Source: Paludibacter sp.
Lineage (GTDB): Bacteria; Bacteroidota; Bacteroidia; Bacteroidales; Paludibacteraceae
Reading direction: 5' to 3'
Assembly (NCBI GenBank): GCA_028710415.1
Contig: JAQTUE010000009.1
Location: forward strand, 124,001 to 188,000
DNA length: 64,000 bases
Below, one piece after another: positions 19,064 to 26,659 of the stretch. The position numbers and the translations under genes are program-made. Each line of letters begins with the position of its first letter. Within the stretch, counting starts at the first letter, position 1. The notes under the pieces are model-generated. The model was not told the DNA's origin and did not search any database. It saw nothing but the letters and a program-made list of their open reading frames with translations.

Positions 19064-19987
19064 ATGAATAAACGGAACTGGACGTTGAAAGACGTTCCGG
19101 ATTTAACAGGCAAAACAATCATTGTTACAGGGGCAAATACCGGTTTAGGATATGAATCGGTAAAAGTTTTTGCCCAAAATGGAGCCAATGTAGTGATGGC
19201 CTGCCGTTCCGTTGAGAAGGGAGAGACTGCCCGAAAGCAATTAGTGAGGCTTTTTCCTTCGTCCATCATTCAAGTCATGCATCTTGACCTTGCGGATTTA
19301 CAATCGATACATAATTTTGCAGCTACCTTCAGGGAGAGCCATGCCCATTTGGATGTTTTACTAAACAATGCAGCTGTTAAAATGGTGCCATACAGTCAAA
19401 CCAAAGATGGTTTTGAAAGTCAAATGGGAATCAATCATTTGGGACATTTTGCACTTACCGGTGTTTTATTGGATGTTTTGAAGAAATCACCTAAATCGAG
19501 GGTGGTAAATGTAAGCAGCCTGAGTCACAAACAGGGCACCCTGGATTTTGGGAACCTGACATTTGAAAACGGAAAAGATTTTACTCCCATGAAAGCATAT
19601 GGCCGGTCGAAATTAGCCAATCTGCTATTTACCTATGAGTTGCAACGTTTCTTTGATTCGAAAGGGATTGATTGCATGGCGGTAGCTGCCCATCCGGGAA
19701 TATCAAAAACCAATAATTCAAATGGAGATGAATCGAACCTGCTGATGAAAGTATACAAACTCTCGGTTTCGTATATTATTCAACAGGCAAACATGGGAGC
19801 CATGCCTGAAATTAGGGCATCTGTGGATCCCGACGTTCAACCCGGCAATTATTATGGACCCGGCGGAGTACTGGAATTATCTGGCCATCCGGTATTGGTT
19901 CAACCCAAACGAGCAGCACTCGATGTGGAAAGTGCCTACAAACTGTGGGAAGCATCAGAAAGACTTACTGCAATAACATACAAATAA
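19064..19987 (+). CDS. Short-chain dehydrogenase/reductase (retinol-dehydrogenase-like)
   Basis: NAD(P)-dependent oxidoreductase. From ATG 19064 (MNKRNWTLKDVPDLTGKTII) the 307 residues contain the Rossmann motif TGANTGLG, the cofactor-discriminating region ACRS (basic, suggesting NADP), NNAA, VVNVSS and the catalytic Y-x3-K as YGRSK. The upstream frame to 18929 would add 45 unconserved residues, so the later start is preferred. The length and the W-T-L-x-D-x-P-D-L-x-G-K opening match the large retinol/protochlorophyllide-like SDR group common in bacteria. Substrate unknown. Monocistronic, followed by a terminator at 20.03 kb. Confidence 0.85.
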   Translation: MNKRNWTLKDVPDLTGKTIIVTGANTGLGYESVKVFAQNGANVVMACRSVEKGETARKQLVRLFPSSIIQVMHLDLADLQSIHNFAATFRESHAHLDVLLNNAAVKMVPYSQTKDGFESQMGINHLGHFALTGVLLDVLKKSPKSRVVNVSSLSHKQGTLDFGNLTFENGKDFTPMKAYGRSKLANLLFTYELQRFFDSKGIDCMAVAAHPGISKTNNSNGDESNLLMKVYKLSVSYIIQQANMGAMPEIRASVDPDVQPGNYYGPGGVLELSGHPVLVQPKRAALDVESAYKLWEASERLTAITYK

Positions 19988-20029
19988 TTGGTATCTGATT
20001 ACCCTTGATTCAGGGTTTACGAACTAAAT

Positions 20030-20062
20030 TGGACTTGTCGCTCATCCGGCAAGTCCATTTTT
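20030..20062 (+). terminator. Terminator of the SDR gene
   Basis: TGGACTTG (20030-20037) pairs with CAAGTCCA (20050-20057), followed by TTTTTG; 43 bases after the stop codon. Confidence 0.75.
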
Positions 20063-20255
20063 GATTAAAATATGTGCAAACTGAACACTTCAACTGAAAG
20101 TATTTAAGGAATTGAAATGACGTTAAGGCAATGCTTTTAGACCTAAATTTATTTAAAGTTGGTATCGAAAAGATCTATTTGATAAACAATTAGACAATAA
20201 ACCTGTTTAAAAATTGCAATAATTGAATACTATCATTCCTACATTGAAGATATAC

Positions 20256-20335
20256 ATGTGGAGACCTGCAACCACCCAACAGGCAGGGGCGGAATCGAAA
20301 AGCCTTATGAGTAGATAGATTCTAACTGAAACGAT
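20256..20335 (+). promoter_or_regulatory. Possible structured leader of the cupin gene
   Basis: CCTGC..GCAGG forms a stem, followed by GGGGCGGAATCGAAAAGCC and TTATGAGTAG before the start codon. The leader of the cupredoxin gene at 21.06-21.14 kb has the same order of short blocks (ACCTGGAG, CGGGGAGTAACGAAAATCC, ATAAGAGTAG). I cannot match it to a riboswitch class. Confidence 0.25.
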
Positions 20336-20761
20336 ATGAAAGCAATGAACATGATTTCCAAGTCTCTGTTAACAGGATTAATCCTGATGATGAGCGTTGG
20401 CTTGTATGCACAAGATCCGGTGAAAGTGGCATCGAATGTATATAAAAAAGTAGTACTTGATAATGAAAAAGTTCGTGTAATTCAGGTTGAATTTGCCCCG
20501 GGGGAAGTAGCCCCCTGGCACAAACATCCTACTCATGTGATTTACGTCCTTGCCGGTGGCAAGATTGAAATCACCGACAAAGGGAAGAAACCAATGGAAA
20601 TGGAACTCAAGGCAGGAGATGCAATGTACATGGCTGCCGTAACCCACATGGCAAAAAATGTAGGGAAAACGACCATAAAACTGGTGGTGACTGAAATGAA
20701 ACCGGCTCATAAAATGATAAACGGGGAAACCATGAAGAAAGAAGTGCCTGCAAAAATGTAA
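20336..20761 (+). CDS. Periplasmic cupin-domain protein
   Basis: 141 residues: signal peptide (about 1-24, ending GLYAQ) and a single cupin fold with the metal-binding pattern WHKHPTHVIYVLAGG ... GDAMYMAAVTHM. The His residues HKH and the later His fit a small metal-binding cupin of unknown substrate; cytoplasmic homologues act on cysteamine-like or aromatic compounds, but nothing here shows that. Start at ATG 20336 gives the signal peptide directly; a second Met five codons on is possible. It precedes the cupredoxin cluster and shares leader motifs with it. Confidence 0.8.
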   Translation: MKAMNMISKSLLTGLILMMSVGLYAQDPVKVASNVYKKVVLDNEKVRVIQVEFAPGEVAPWHKHPTHVIYVLAGGKIEITDKGKKPMEMELKAGDAMYMAAVTHMAKNVGKTTIKLVVTEMKPAHKMINGETMKKEVPAKM

Positions 20762-20798
20762 CGAAATCTGCAGGAACAAATTTCATTTCATGTTTAAT

Positions 20799-20828
20799 AA
20801 AGCAACCGGTTCAAAGGTTGCTTTTTTT
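20799..20828 (+). terminator. Terminator of the cupin gene
   Basis: AAAGCAACC (20799-20807) and GGTTGCTTT (20816-20824) with a following T run, 38 bases after the stop codon. Confidence 0.85.
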
Positions 20829-21059
20829 GTGAAAAGCGAATAGGTTTTATTGACTGAATGTTTCGATTGGAACCATTCAGATTTAGTTTTTGAATCAGCC
20901 TCAATTAATTGGTAGTCTATAGGCATTCAATCTTTCATAATTTACAAGGAATGGGATACAAAACTTAAAATTGGAAAACAAATGGAATTCAGGAATGTTA
21001 TAGAGTACAAATAGTCTTTGGAAAATAACTAAATCAACATAGGTACGTTGATGCAATCA

Positions 21060-21141
21060 TAAAACCTGGAGTCCGGAAACCATAATTAAAACGGGGAGTA
21101 ACGAAAATCCATAAGAGTAGGAACATTAATATACAAACAAC
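21060..21141 (+). promoter_or_regulatory. Possible structured leader of the double-cupredoxin gene
   Basis: Shares with the cupin leader the ordered blocks CCTGGAG, GGGGAGTAACGAAAATCC and ATAAGAGTAG, despite different coding regions. Reported as a candidate shared regulatory leader only. Confidence 0.25.
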
Positions 21142-21732
21142 ATGAAGACTAAAATATTATTTATTGCAGTTCTGGCTTTAATATTGGCAAGTTGTAAGAA
21201 TGAAATTGCCCAGGCTCCAAATGAAGTTATACTGTCAGGACTAAGTTTTTCTCCTAAGACATTAACCGTTGACTCCGGGACTACAGTAATCTGGTTGAAT
21301 AATGAAGCAATCACGCATACTGTCACCAGCGATTCTGCCTTGTTTGAGAGTAGTAATTTGGGTAAAGGAGATAAATATTCCCATACATTTAACATCGGTG
21401 GAACTTATGCTTATCATTGCAAATATCATCCCAATATGACCGGGAATATCATTGTGACAGGCGGTATAAAACCAAATCCAAACCTGGTGACCATTGCAGG
21501 ATATGCTTTTAGTCCATCCACCTTGACAGTAAAGGTTGGAACCAGTGTTACCTGGACAAATAAAGATGCCGCCATACATACAGCCACCAGTACAAGTGCG
21601 ACTTCGGCTTTTGACAGCGGGGATTTACAACTAAACAAATCGTTTACTTTTAAATTTACAACTGCAGGTACATACCCCTATATTTGCATTTATCACATTG
21701 ATATGAAGGGAACCATTATAGTGATACCTTAA
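21142..21732 (+). CDS. Lipoprotein with two plastocyanin-like cupredoxin domains
   Basis: Probable type 1 copper electron carrier on the periplasmic side. The 196 residues have a lipoprotein signal (LALILASC), then two domains of about 85 residues. Domain 1 has THTVTSD and YHCKYHPNM, domain 2 IHTATSTS and YICIYHIDM, each supplying His-Cys-His-Met copper ligands. Both domains carry the FSPxTLTV opening found also in the two separate cupredoxins downstream, so the cluster arose by duplication. It faces those genes convergently, with a shared terminator in between. Confidence 0.92.
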   Translation: MKTKILFIAVLALILASCKNEIAQAPNEVILSGLSFSPKTLTVDSGTTVIWLNNEAITHTVTSDSALFESSNLGKGDKYSHTFNIGGTYAYHCKYHPNMTGNIIVTGGIKPNPNLVTIAGYAFSPSTLTVKVGTSVTWTNKDAAIHTATSTSATSAFDSGDLQLNKSFTFKFTTAGTYPYICIYHIDMKGTIIVIP

Positions 21733-21818
21733 TTCCTGAAATAAGAATTTGCAAAAGATAGTAACTGAAAAAGGATTGTTGAATATCTATTTTCAGGTAC
21801 TATTATGATTATGATATT

Positions 21819-21860
21819 CCAATAAAAAAGGAAAACCTGTTGGTTTTCCTTTTTTATTGG
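21819..21860. terminator. Bidirectional terminator between convergent cupredoxin genes
   Basis: Perfect 19-bp arms starting CCAATAAAAAAGGAAAACC (21819-21837) with a 4-base loop TGTT and the exact complement to 21860; A/T tracts on both sides. Confidence 0.9.
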
Positions 21861-21945
21861 AATAAGGTATTTACCGATATATTTTATTCGTATTTAAATT
21901 TTACAATCAGAGTACCTGCAAATCATTTCAAATTTATGGGTGCAG

Positions 21946-22302
21946 CTATTTTACAATCACCTTGGCAGTCATGGAAGTATGGATTGCACAATGGTAATTG
22001 AATGTTCCTGCTGTCATAAACATATAGCTATATACGCCATTTGCACTTATATTTCCACTGTCGAACTGTCCGGGAGTATCACTGGTCACAGTATGGGCTA
22101 CGGCATCCTTGTTGGTCCATTTTACAGTTGTACCAACCGAAACGGTCAATGTAACGGGTGTAAAGGCCATATTCTGGATATACACTTCATTTGCAGGCGG
22201 CTCACTGGTACTGGAACAACTGCTACTGAAAAAAATGAAAAGACATACAATTGATAAAGCTAAAAGTCCTGATTTTTCAGAATGCTTATTGAATGAACTC
22301 AT
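21946..22302 (-). CDS. Single-domain cupredoxin lipoprotein
   Basis: 118 residues with a lipoprotein signal (CLFIFFSSSC) and one plastocyanin-like domain: FTPVTLTVSVGTTVKWTNKD, VAHTVTSD and NYHCAIHTSM, giving His, Cys, His and Met ligands. Strongly similar in layout to the neighbour at 22.46-22.88 kb and to each half of the protein at 21.14 kb. Probable electron shuttle or copper store in the periplasm. Confidence 0.9.
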   Translation of the reverse strand: MSSFNKHSEKSGLLALSIVCLFIFFSSSCSSTSEPPANEVYIQNMAFTPVTLTVSVGTTVKWTNKDAVAHTVTSDTPGQFDSGNISANGVYSYMFMTAGTFNYHCAIHTSMTAKVIVK

Positions 22303-22463
22303 AATTCTTTGTTTTAAATATTAAATACTTATTAAACTGAATCCTATTTATGAATTAAAAAATTACTCCAAAATATTCAGTAATCAACACTGTGGTCTAC
22401 TCTTTACCGCTTCATATAATTTTTATTTTTTACTGATATCCCGCTCCACAATTACTTCACGAT

Positions 22464-22877
22464 TTAATATCCGGAAGGTGCAACGTAAGGGTTTACAATC
22501 ACAGTAGCTTTCATCGACGGATGGTAGGTGCAATGATATGCAAAAGTTCCGGCAGTATTGAATGTGTAAGAATACACTCCATTAACGGCGATATTTCCAC
22601 TGTCAAAAAGTGGTGAATCACTGGTTACAGTGTGTGTCATAGCATCTTTGTTTGTCCAGGTCACTGTAGTACCTGCAGTAACAGTTAAAGTGACAGGCGA
22701 AAATGCCATTCCCTGAATGTAAACTTCATTTGCACCCTGAGTGCCCGTTGTGGTAGTTGAAGTTTTCGTGTACGTTGGATTATTCGTATTCATACAACCG
22801 TTTAATATTAAGAATATGAATAAAAGGGCAGGTGCGATAAGTATCCTTATTCCTGCAAAGTGATTTGTTTTTTTCAT
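22464..22877 (-). CDS. Single-domain cupredoxin lipoprotein (paralogue)
   Basis: 137 residues: lipoprotein signal (FLILNGC), a Thr-rich linker (TKTSTTTTGTQG) and a plastocyanin-like domain with FSPVTLTVTAGTTVTWTNKD, THTVTSD and YHCTYHPSM copper ligands. Reads in the same direction as and 160 bases upstream of the paralogue, so the pair may be one transcript. The linker length suggests the domain is held away from the membrane. Confidence 0.9.
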   Translation of the reverse strand: MKKTNHFAGIRILIAPALLFIFLILNGCMNTNNPTYTKTSTTTTGTQGANEVYIQGMAFSPVTLTVTAGTTVTWTNKDAMTHTVTSDSPLFDSGNIAVNGVYSYTFNTAGTFAYHCTYHPSMKATVIVNPYVAPSGY

Positions 22878-23088
22878 AATTGTAATTATTATAAGTATAA
22901 AACAATAACAAAGAGATTATGTTTAAAATATTCAGCTTGATTATCAGTACCATTTTGATTTTGAATAACGAATCTGATCTTTCCAGGACATCCGAAGCTA
23001 TAAACTATTTATTTAGATTAGTGTTATTTATTAAAACATTCTTATTCTAATTTTTTTTATTAGTATTCAACTCATAAAATAAGGTATT

Positions 23089-23715
23089 ATGAAAAAGATT
23101 ATTCTTACGCTGTTTATAATCCCATTCTATCTGAATGGGTTTGGTGCAACTTTCAATATTGTAAATGTTGGGTTGACGTATTCACCGGCAACATTAACAA
23201 TTAATGAAGGTGATGATGTTACTTTTACACTTAATTCCTCTTTCCACAATGCCCTTGAAGTTAGCCTGGCAACATACAATGCAGATGGAATTGATCCTCT
23301 TGCAGGAGGCTTTTCAGTTCCTTTTGGCGGCGGATCAGTACCAAGTTCGTTATTGCCTGCGGGTATCCATTATTATGTTTGTTCCAACCATGTTACATTA
23401 GGCATGAAGGGGATAATTATTGTGCAATCGGTTTCCAAAGTTCCGGAGATACAGACTCAGAACGATTTGTTGATTTATCCTAGTCCGGCTAAAGAGAATA
23501 TAACCGTTCAGTTTAATTCAACGACCACGATTCCCCTTGAAATAAAACTATTTAATCTTCAGGGCAGGCTGGTGGATGTATTATTCCCAAAGACTGAATT
23601 CTTGGGGTTATTGCTCCGTACGTTTTCATTGAATAAAGCCACTTCAGCAGGTGTATATGTAGTACAGCTGACAACCGGCGATAATACTTCTTATAAGCGG
23701 ATTATTGTAATGTAA
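23089..23715 (+). CDS. Cupredoxin domain protein with T9SS type A sorting domain
   Basis: 208 residues: signal peptide (about 1-19), a cupredoxin domain (about 20-115) with FHNALEV and YYVCSNHVTLGMKG providing His, Cys, His and Met, and a C-terminal sorting domain (about 127-208) with DLLIYPSPAKENITVQF, FNLQGRLV, SAGVYVVQL and a basic end. The tail predicts export through the type IX system and surface attachment, unlike the lipid-anchored neighbours. A surface copper protein would fit extracellular electron transfer or copper capture; this is inference. Confidence 0.88.
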   Translation: MKKIILTLFIIPFYLNGFGATFNIVNVGLTYSPATLTINEGDDVTFTLNSSFHNALEVSLATYNADGIDPLAGGFSVPFGGGSVPSSLLPAGIHYYVCSNHVTLGMKGIIIVQSVSKVPEIQTQNDLLIYPSPAKENITVQFNSTTTIPLEIKLFNLQGRLVDVLFPKTEFLGLLLRTFSLNKATSAGVYVVQLTTGDNTSYKRIIVM

Positions 23716-24057
23716 GTACTGAATTTCCCGGAAGGAAGTGTTATTTCCTATATTTACAGAGAAAGATTCTGACAGGTCTTTCTTTGTAGGTATTGATGCA
23801 TGTAAATAGAAAAATCAGGCATCGATTCCATGTATTTTTACCATATTGATTTTAGTTTAATGATTTCCTTTTAGCAACCAAATATCATTACTTTGCATAT
23901 TCTGATATCTTTACGGAAAAAACTACCTGTCTAAATGAATTTAATTTATATAAATCAATTTTAATACAAAATAAACTAATAACTTTACATGATTTTATTC
24001 AGAATCAAATTTGAATAGAAATTACGAATTGCAATACTTCAACACCCTTACTAACTT
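23716..24057. other. Intergenic region, no gene seen
   Basis: AT-rich, no frame of interest. A weak imperfect stem (GAAAGATTCTGACAGG...TCTTTC) just after the cupredoxin stop could be its terminator. Confidence 0.3.
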
Positions 24058-24438
24058 ATGTACATGAAATCAGTCCTTTACTCAATCATTCTCATTCTTA
24101 TTATGTTAAGTCTAACAACATGTTATTATTACAAAGAAGATATCCGGTATTCCAAAAACCAATGTGATACAACCAATATCACTTTTAGCGGGAAGGTAGT
24201 CCCCGTCTTTGCCCAAAACTGCCTGATATGCCATGGAAATGCAGTAGCTCCCCCCGATGGTGGAGGGTTAAGACTGGAAAATTATGCGGATGTAAAAATG
24301 AATATCACAAGAGCCTTTGGAGCCATGTCCCATGCACCCGGGTTTTTCCCTATGCCATTGGGACAAAGCGCAACCATTGACACCTGTGAAATTAAGATAG
24401 TTCGAATATGGAAAGATGCCGGTATGCCTGATAATTAA
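24058..24438 (+). CDS. Cytochrome c lipoprotein
   Basis: 126 residues; a second Met at 24064 may be the real start. Lipoprotein signal ending LSLTTC, then a single c-type heme site CLICH (about residue 53-57) with a later Met-rich stretch (MSHAPGFFPMPLG) that can give the axial Met. The layout GKVVPVFAQNCLICHG and KIVRIWKDAGMPDN is the small cytochrome c family found as electron-transfer lipoproteins in Bacteroidota. It sits between the surface cupredoxin and the DUF5777 barrel gene, consistent with a periplasmic relay. Confidence 0.85.
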   Translation: MYMKSVLYSIILILIMLSLTTCYYYKEDIRYSKNQCDTTNITFSGKVVPVFAQNCLICHGNAVAPPDGGGLRLENYADVKMNITRAFGAMSHAPGFFPMPLGQSATIDTCEIKIVRIWKDAGMPDN

Positions 24439-24674
24439 AAACCATCATGTTTCTATTATGTATCAGTTGAGATTATAATCCAATGCCGTTTAGTATTTTT
24501 TCATTGTATGATTTTGTGACTTAGAGTCTATCTCATTGGTGGCAAGATAAGAATAGCCACGAAGGCACAAAAACACGAATTTTCACAAAGAGTGTATCTC
24601 ATTAAAATCATTTTCCATATTGGATCATAATTACTAATGTAAATGAATTATAAACCCTAAAAATCAATTTAAAT

Positions 24675-25562
24675 ATGAAATCAGTAAAAGCCTTCGTATC
24701 GATTCTCATTTTTAGCCTTTATTCAACAATTGCTATAGCCGGACAGGTTAAAGTTCAAAAAGCACCAACCGATACAACCTCAAAAGAAATCAATTATACC
24801 GAAGAGACTTTCTTTTCAAACCGGGTTGTAAATGGCCAGTCAACAGAAGGGATAGCTCAAAACAGGCTCGACTTCCGGGTAGAACATCGTTTTGGACTCA
24901 TTAGCGATGGTTATTACCAGTTCTTCGGGTTGGATCAGGCCTTTACATTTTTTGGTCTGGAATATGGCATAAAAGACTGGTGGATGGTTGGTATTAACCG
25001 TTCATGGACCGATAAAACAGTCGAAGGGTATACCAAACTAAGCCTGCTCAGGCAATGTACCGGGTCAAAAAATGTGCCGTTGTCGGTTTCATTGATGGTG
25101 GGTACAAGTGTCATTGGGATCAAATATAACGATCCCGTACGAAACAATGATTTCAACGCCCGGGTAAGTTACACAACACAAATACTTGTTGCCCGTAAGT
25201 TCAGCGATACCTTTTCAGCCCAGTTATCTCCTGTATGGATTCATCGCAATATCATCCCAAGCGTGACCGATAACAATGATTTATTTGCACTGGGCATTGC
25301 CGCCCGTTACAGGCTAACACCGACATTATCCCTAAACGGGGAGTATTATCCTGTTATCAATCCATCCGAGTATCAAAAAAAGAATTACAAAAACTCATTA
25401 TCGTTTGGATTTGATATTGAAACTGCCGGCCATGTGTTTGGAATTGTTCTATCAAACTCCAATGATATGATTGAAAAGAATTTTGTTGGTGAAACTACCG
25501 GTAACTGGATGAAGGGTAATATCCATCTAGGGTTTAACATCCTGCGTAAATTTGATTTATAG
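24675..25562 (+). CDS. DUF5777-type outer-membrane beta-barrel protein
   Basis: 295 residues with a signal peptide (ending about IAIAG) and alternating hydrophobic/aromatic beta strands throughout, for example FRVEHRFGLISDGYYQFFGL, FFGLEYGIKDWWMVGINRSW and LGIAARYRLTPTLSLNGEYY. This pattern matches the DUF5777 barrels commonly found near cytochrome c and YceI genes in Bacteroidota. Function unknown; a channel or conduit for the electron carriers encoded nearby is a guess. Terminator directly downstream. Confidence 0.72.
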   Translation: MKSVKAFVSILIFSLYSTIAIAGQVKVQKAPTDTTSKEINYTEETFFSNRVVNGQSTEGIAQNRLDFRVEHRFGLISDGYYQFFGLDQAFTFFGLEYGIKDWWMVGINRSWTDKTVEGYTKLSLLRQCTGSKNVPLSVSLMVGTSVIGIKYNDPVRNNDFNARVSYTTQILVARKFSDTFSAQLSPVWIHRNIIPSVTDNNDLFALGIAARYRLTPTLSLNGEYYPVINPSEYQKKNYKNSLSFGFDIETAGHVFGIVLSNSNDMIEKNFVGETTGNWMKGNIHLGFNILRKFDL

Positions 25563-25578
25563 CATTAAGGCTAAAAAA

Positions 25579-25605
25579 AGGAAGGATGATCATCCTTCCT
25601 CTTTT
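25579..25605. terminator. Terminator after the barrel gene (bidirectional)
   Basis: A 22-base perfect palindrome AGGAAGGATGATCATCCTTCCT preceded by A7 and followed by CTTTTT; it lies between two convergent genes and can serve both. Confidence 0.85.
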
Positions 25606-25625
25606 TATAAATCTCTGAATGTCAT

Positions 25626-26513
25626 TTACTTTGTAGGTGCAGCCGGATAGTCTTTGAAAAATACAGGCCATTTTCCCGGAACAGGAACACTAACACCTTT
25701 ATTAGAACCTCTGAAGTTTCCATTCGCATCAACATCATTCTTGAAATAATACATAGGCCAGCCTTTGTAAGTCAACTGTTTATTTCCAAATACCGTGATG
25801 CTCCCGAATAAAGTTTTGTCCAGTACTGAGGGAACAACCGCTTTATCGGTCGGATATATTGGCCATGTTGCATTGTGAAGAGGATCGGCAGTAGTATATT
25901 TATTAATATTAGCACTGTCGGGTGAAAAAGAATACAATGTTCGACCCATTAAATCAGTAAAGTAAGTAGTAAGGCCAGTCCCTACGGAATAAACATTTGA
26001 CGGCGAAACAATATAGTTTTTAGTATCAGCTCCAACTAATTGCATCTTGGCAAGCATAATTGTATAATCAGGTTTGGCAACAAACCACACACCCCCTACT
26101 CCGTTGCCATTAGTCATTCCGGTGGCATCCTGAATTCCTGCCGGGGCATAATAGTACAATGGCCAACCTTTGTAAGTCAATTGGGTACCCGTAGGAGTAA
26201 CAATTGATTTAAAATCGGCCACTAAAAGTCCTGCTCCCAACTGATCCTGCGTTAAATTATCAATATTGAAAATTGGCCAATTAGTTAAACATCCCCCTGT
26301 GCAATTATTTGCACCATTTGCATCATTGGCAAAGAAATACAATGCATACCCATTCTTATCAGTCAGGTAACTTCCAAGTGTAGCCGAATTAGAAAGATTA
26401 ATTAAATAGGTAGTAGTTACAACAGGACCATTATCGGTTGTTTTACATTGTGTAAAGAGCACACCGCATACAAACAATAAAATAAACATCGGAAAATAAA
26501 TTATCTTTTTCAT
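25626..26513 (-). CDS. COG4315-type lipoprotein with secreted repeats (PF03640)
   Basis: Start at ATG 26513 gives a lipoprotein signal (ILLFVCGVLFTQC); the longer frame to 26564 would bury it. The 295 residues carry two pairs of repeat units: YLTDKNGYALYFFANDANG with GGCLTNWPIF, QLTYKGWPLYYYAPAG, TYFTDLMGRTLYSFSPDS with NATWPIY, and QLTYKGWPMYYFKNDV. This is the PF03640 repeat family of unknown function, often found with cytochromes and copper proteins. Envelope location is predicted from the signal. Nothing in the sequence shows an enzyme active site. Confidence 0.85.
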   Translation of the reverse strand: MKKIIYFPMFILLFVCGVLFTQCKTTDNGPVVTTTYLINLSNSATLGSYLTDKNGYALYFFANDANGANNCTGGCLTNWPIFNIDNLTQDQLGAGLLVADFKSIVTPTGTQLTYKGWPLYYYAPAGIQDATGMTNGNGVGGVWFVAKPDYTIMLAKMQLVGADTKNYIVSPSNVYSVGTGLTTYFTDLMGRTLYSFSPDSANINKYTTADPLHNATWPIYPTDKAVVPSVLDKTLFGSITVFGNKQLTYKGWPMYYFKNDVDANGNFRGSNKGVSVPVPGKWPVFFKDYPAAPTK

Positions 26514-26659
26514 AATCTTTGAATTTAAAATGTTTAAACTACAATTTTGTAATAGGTATAACATACATTATTTTAAATTGTTTATCCTGAATATCTTAAT
26601 TAAGCATTTTGAGAAGTACCTTAATCAACTTTAATCAAAACTCACGTCTTACAAACATC

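Noticed and set aside
20256..20335. Known riboswitch (SAM, c-di-GMP, cobalamin, Mn)
   Set aside because: None of the consensus cores I know fits the whole leader.
20378..20779. 133-residue frame opposite the cupin gene
   Set aside because: It is the antisense shadow of a clear cupin gene; no family pattern.
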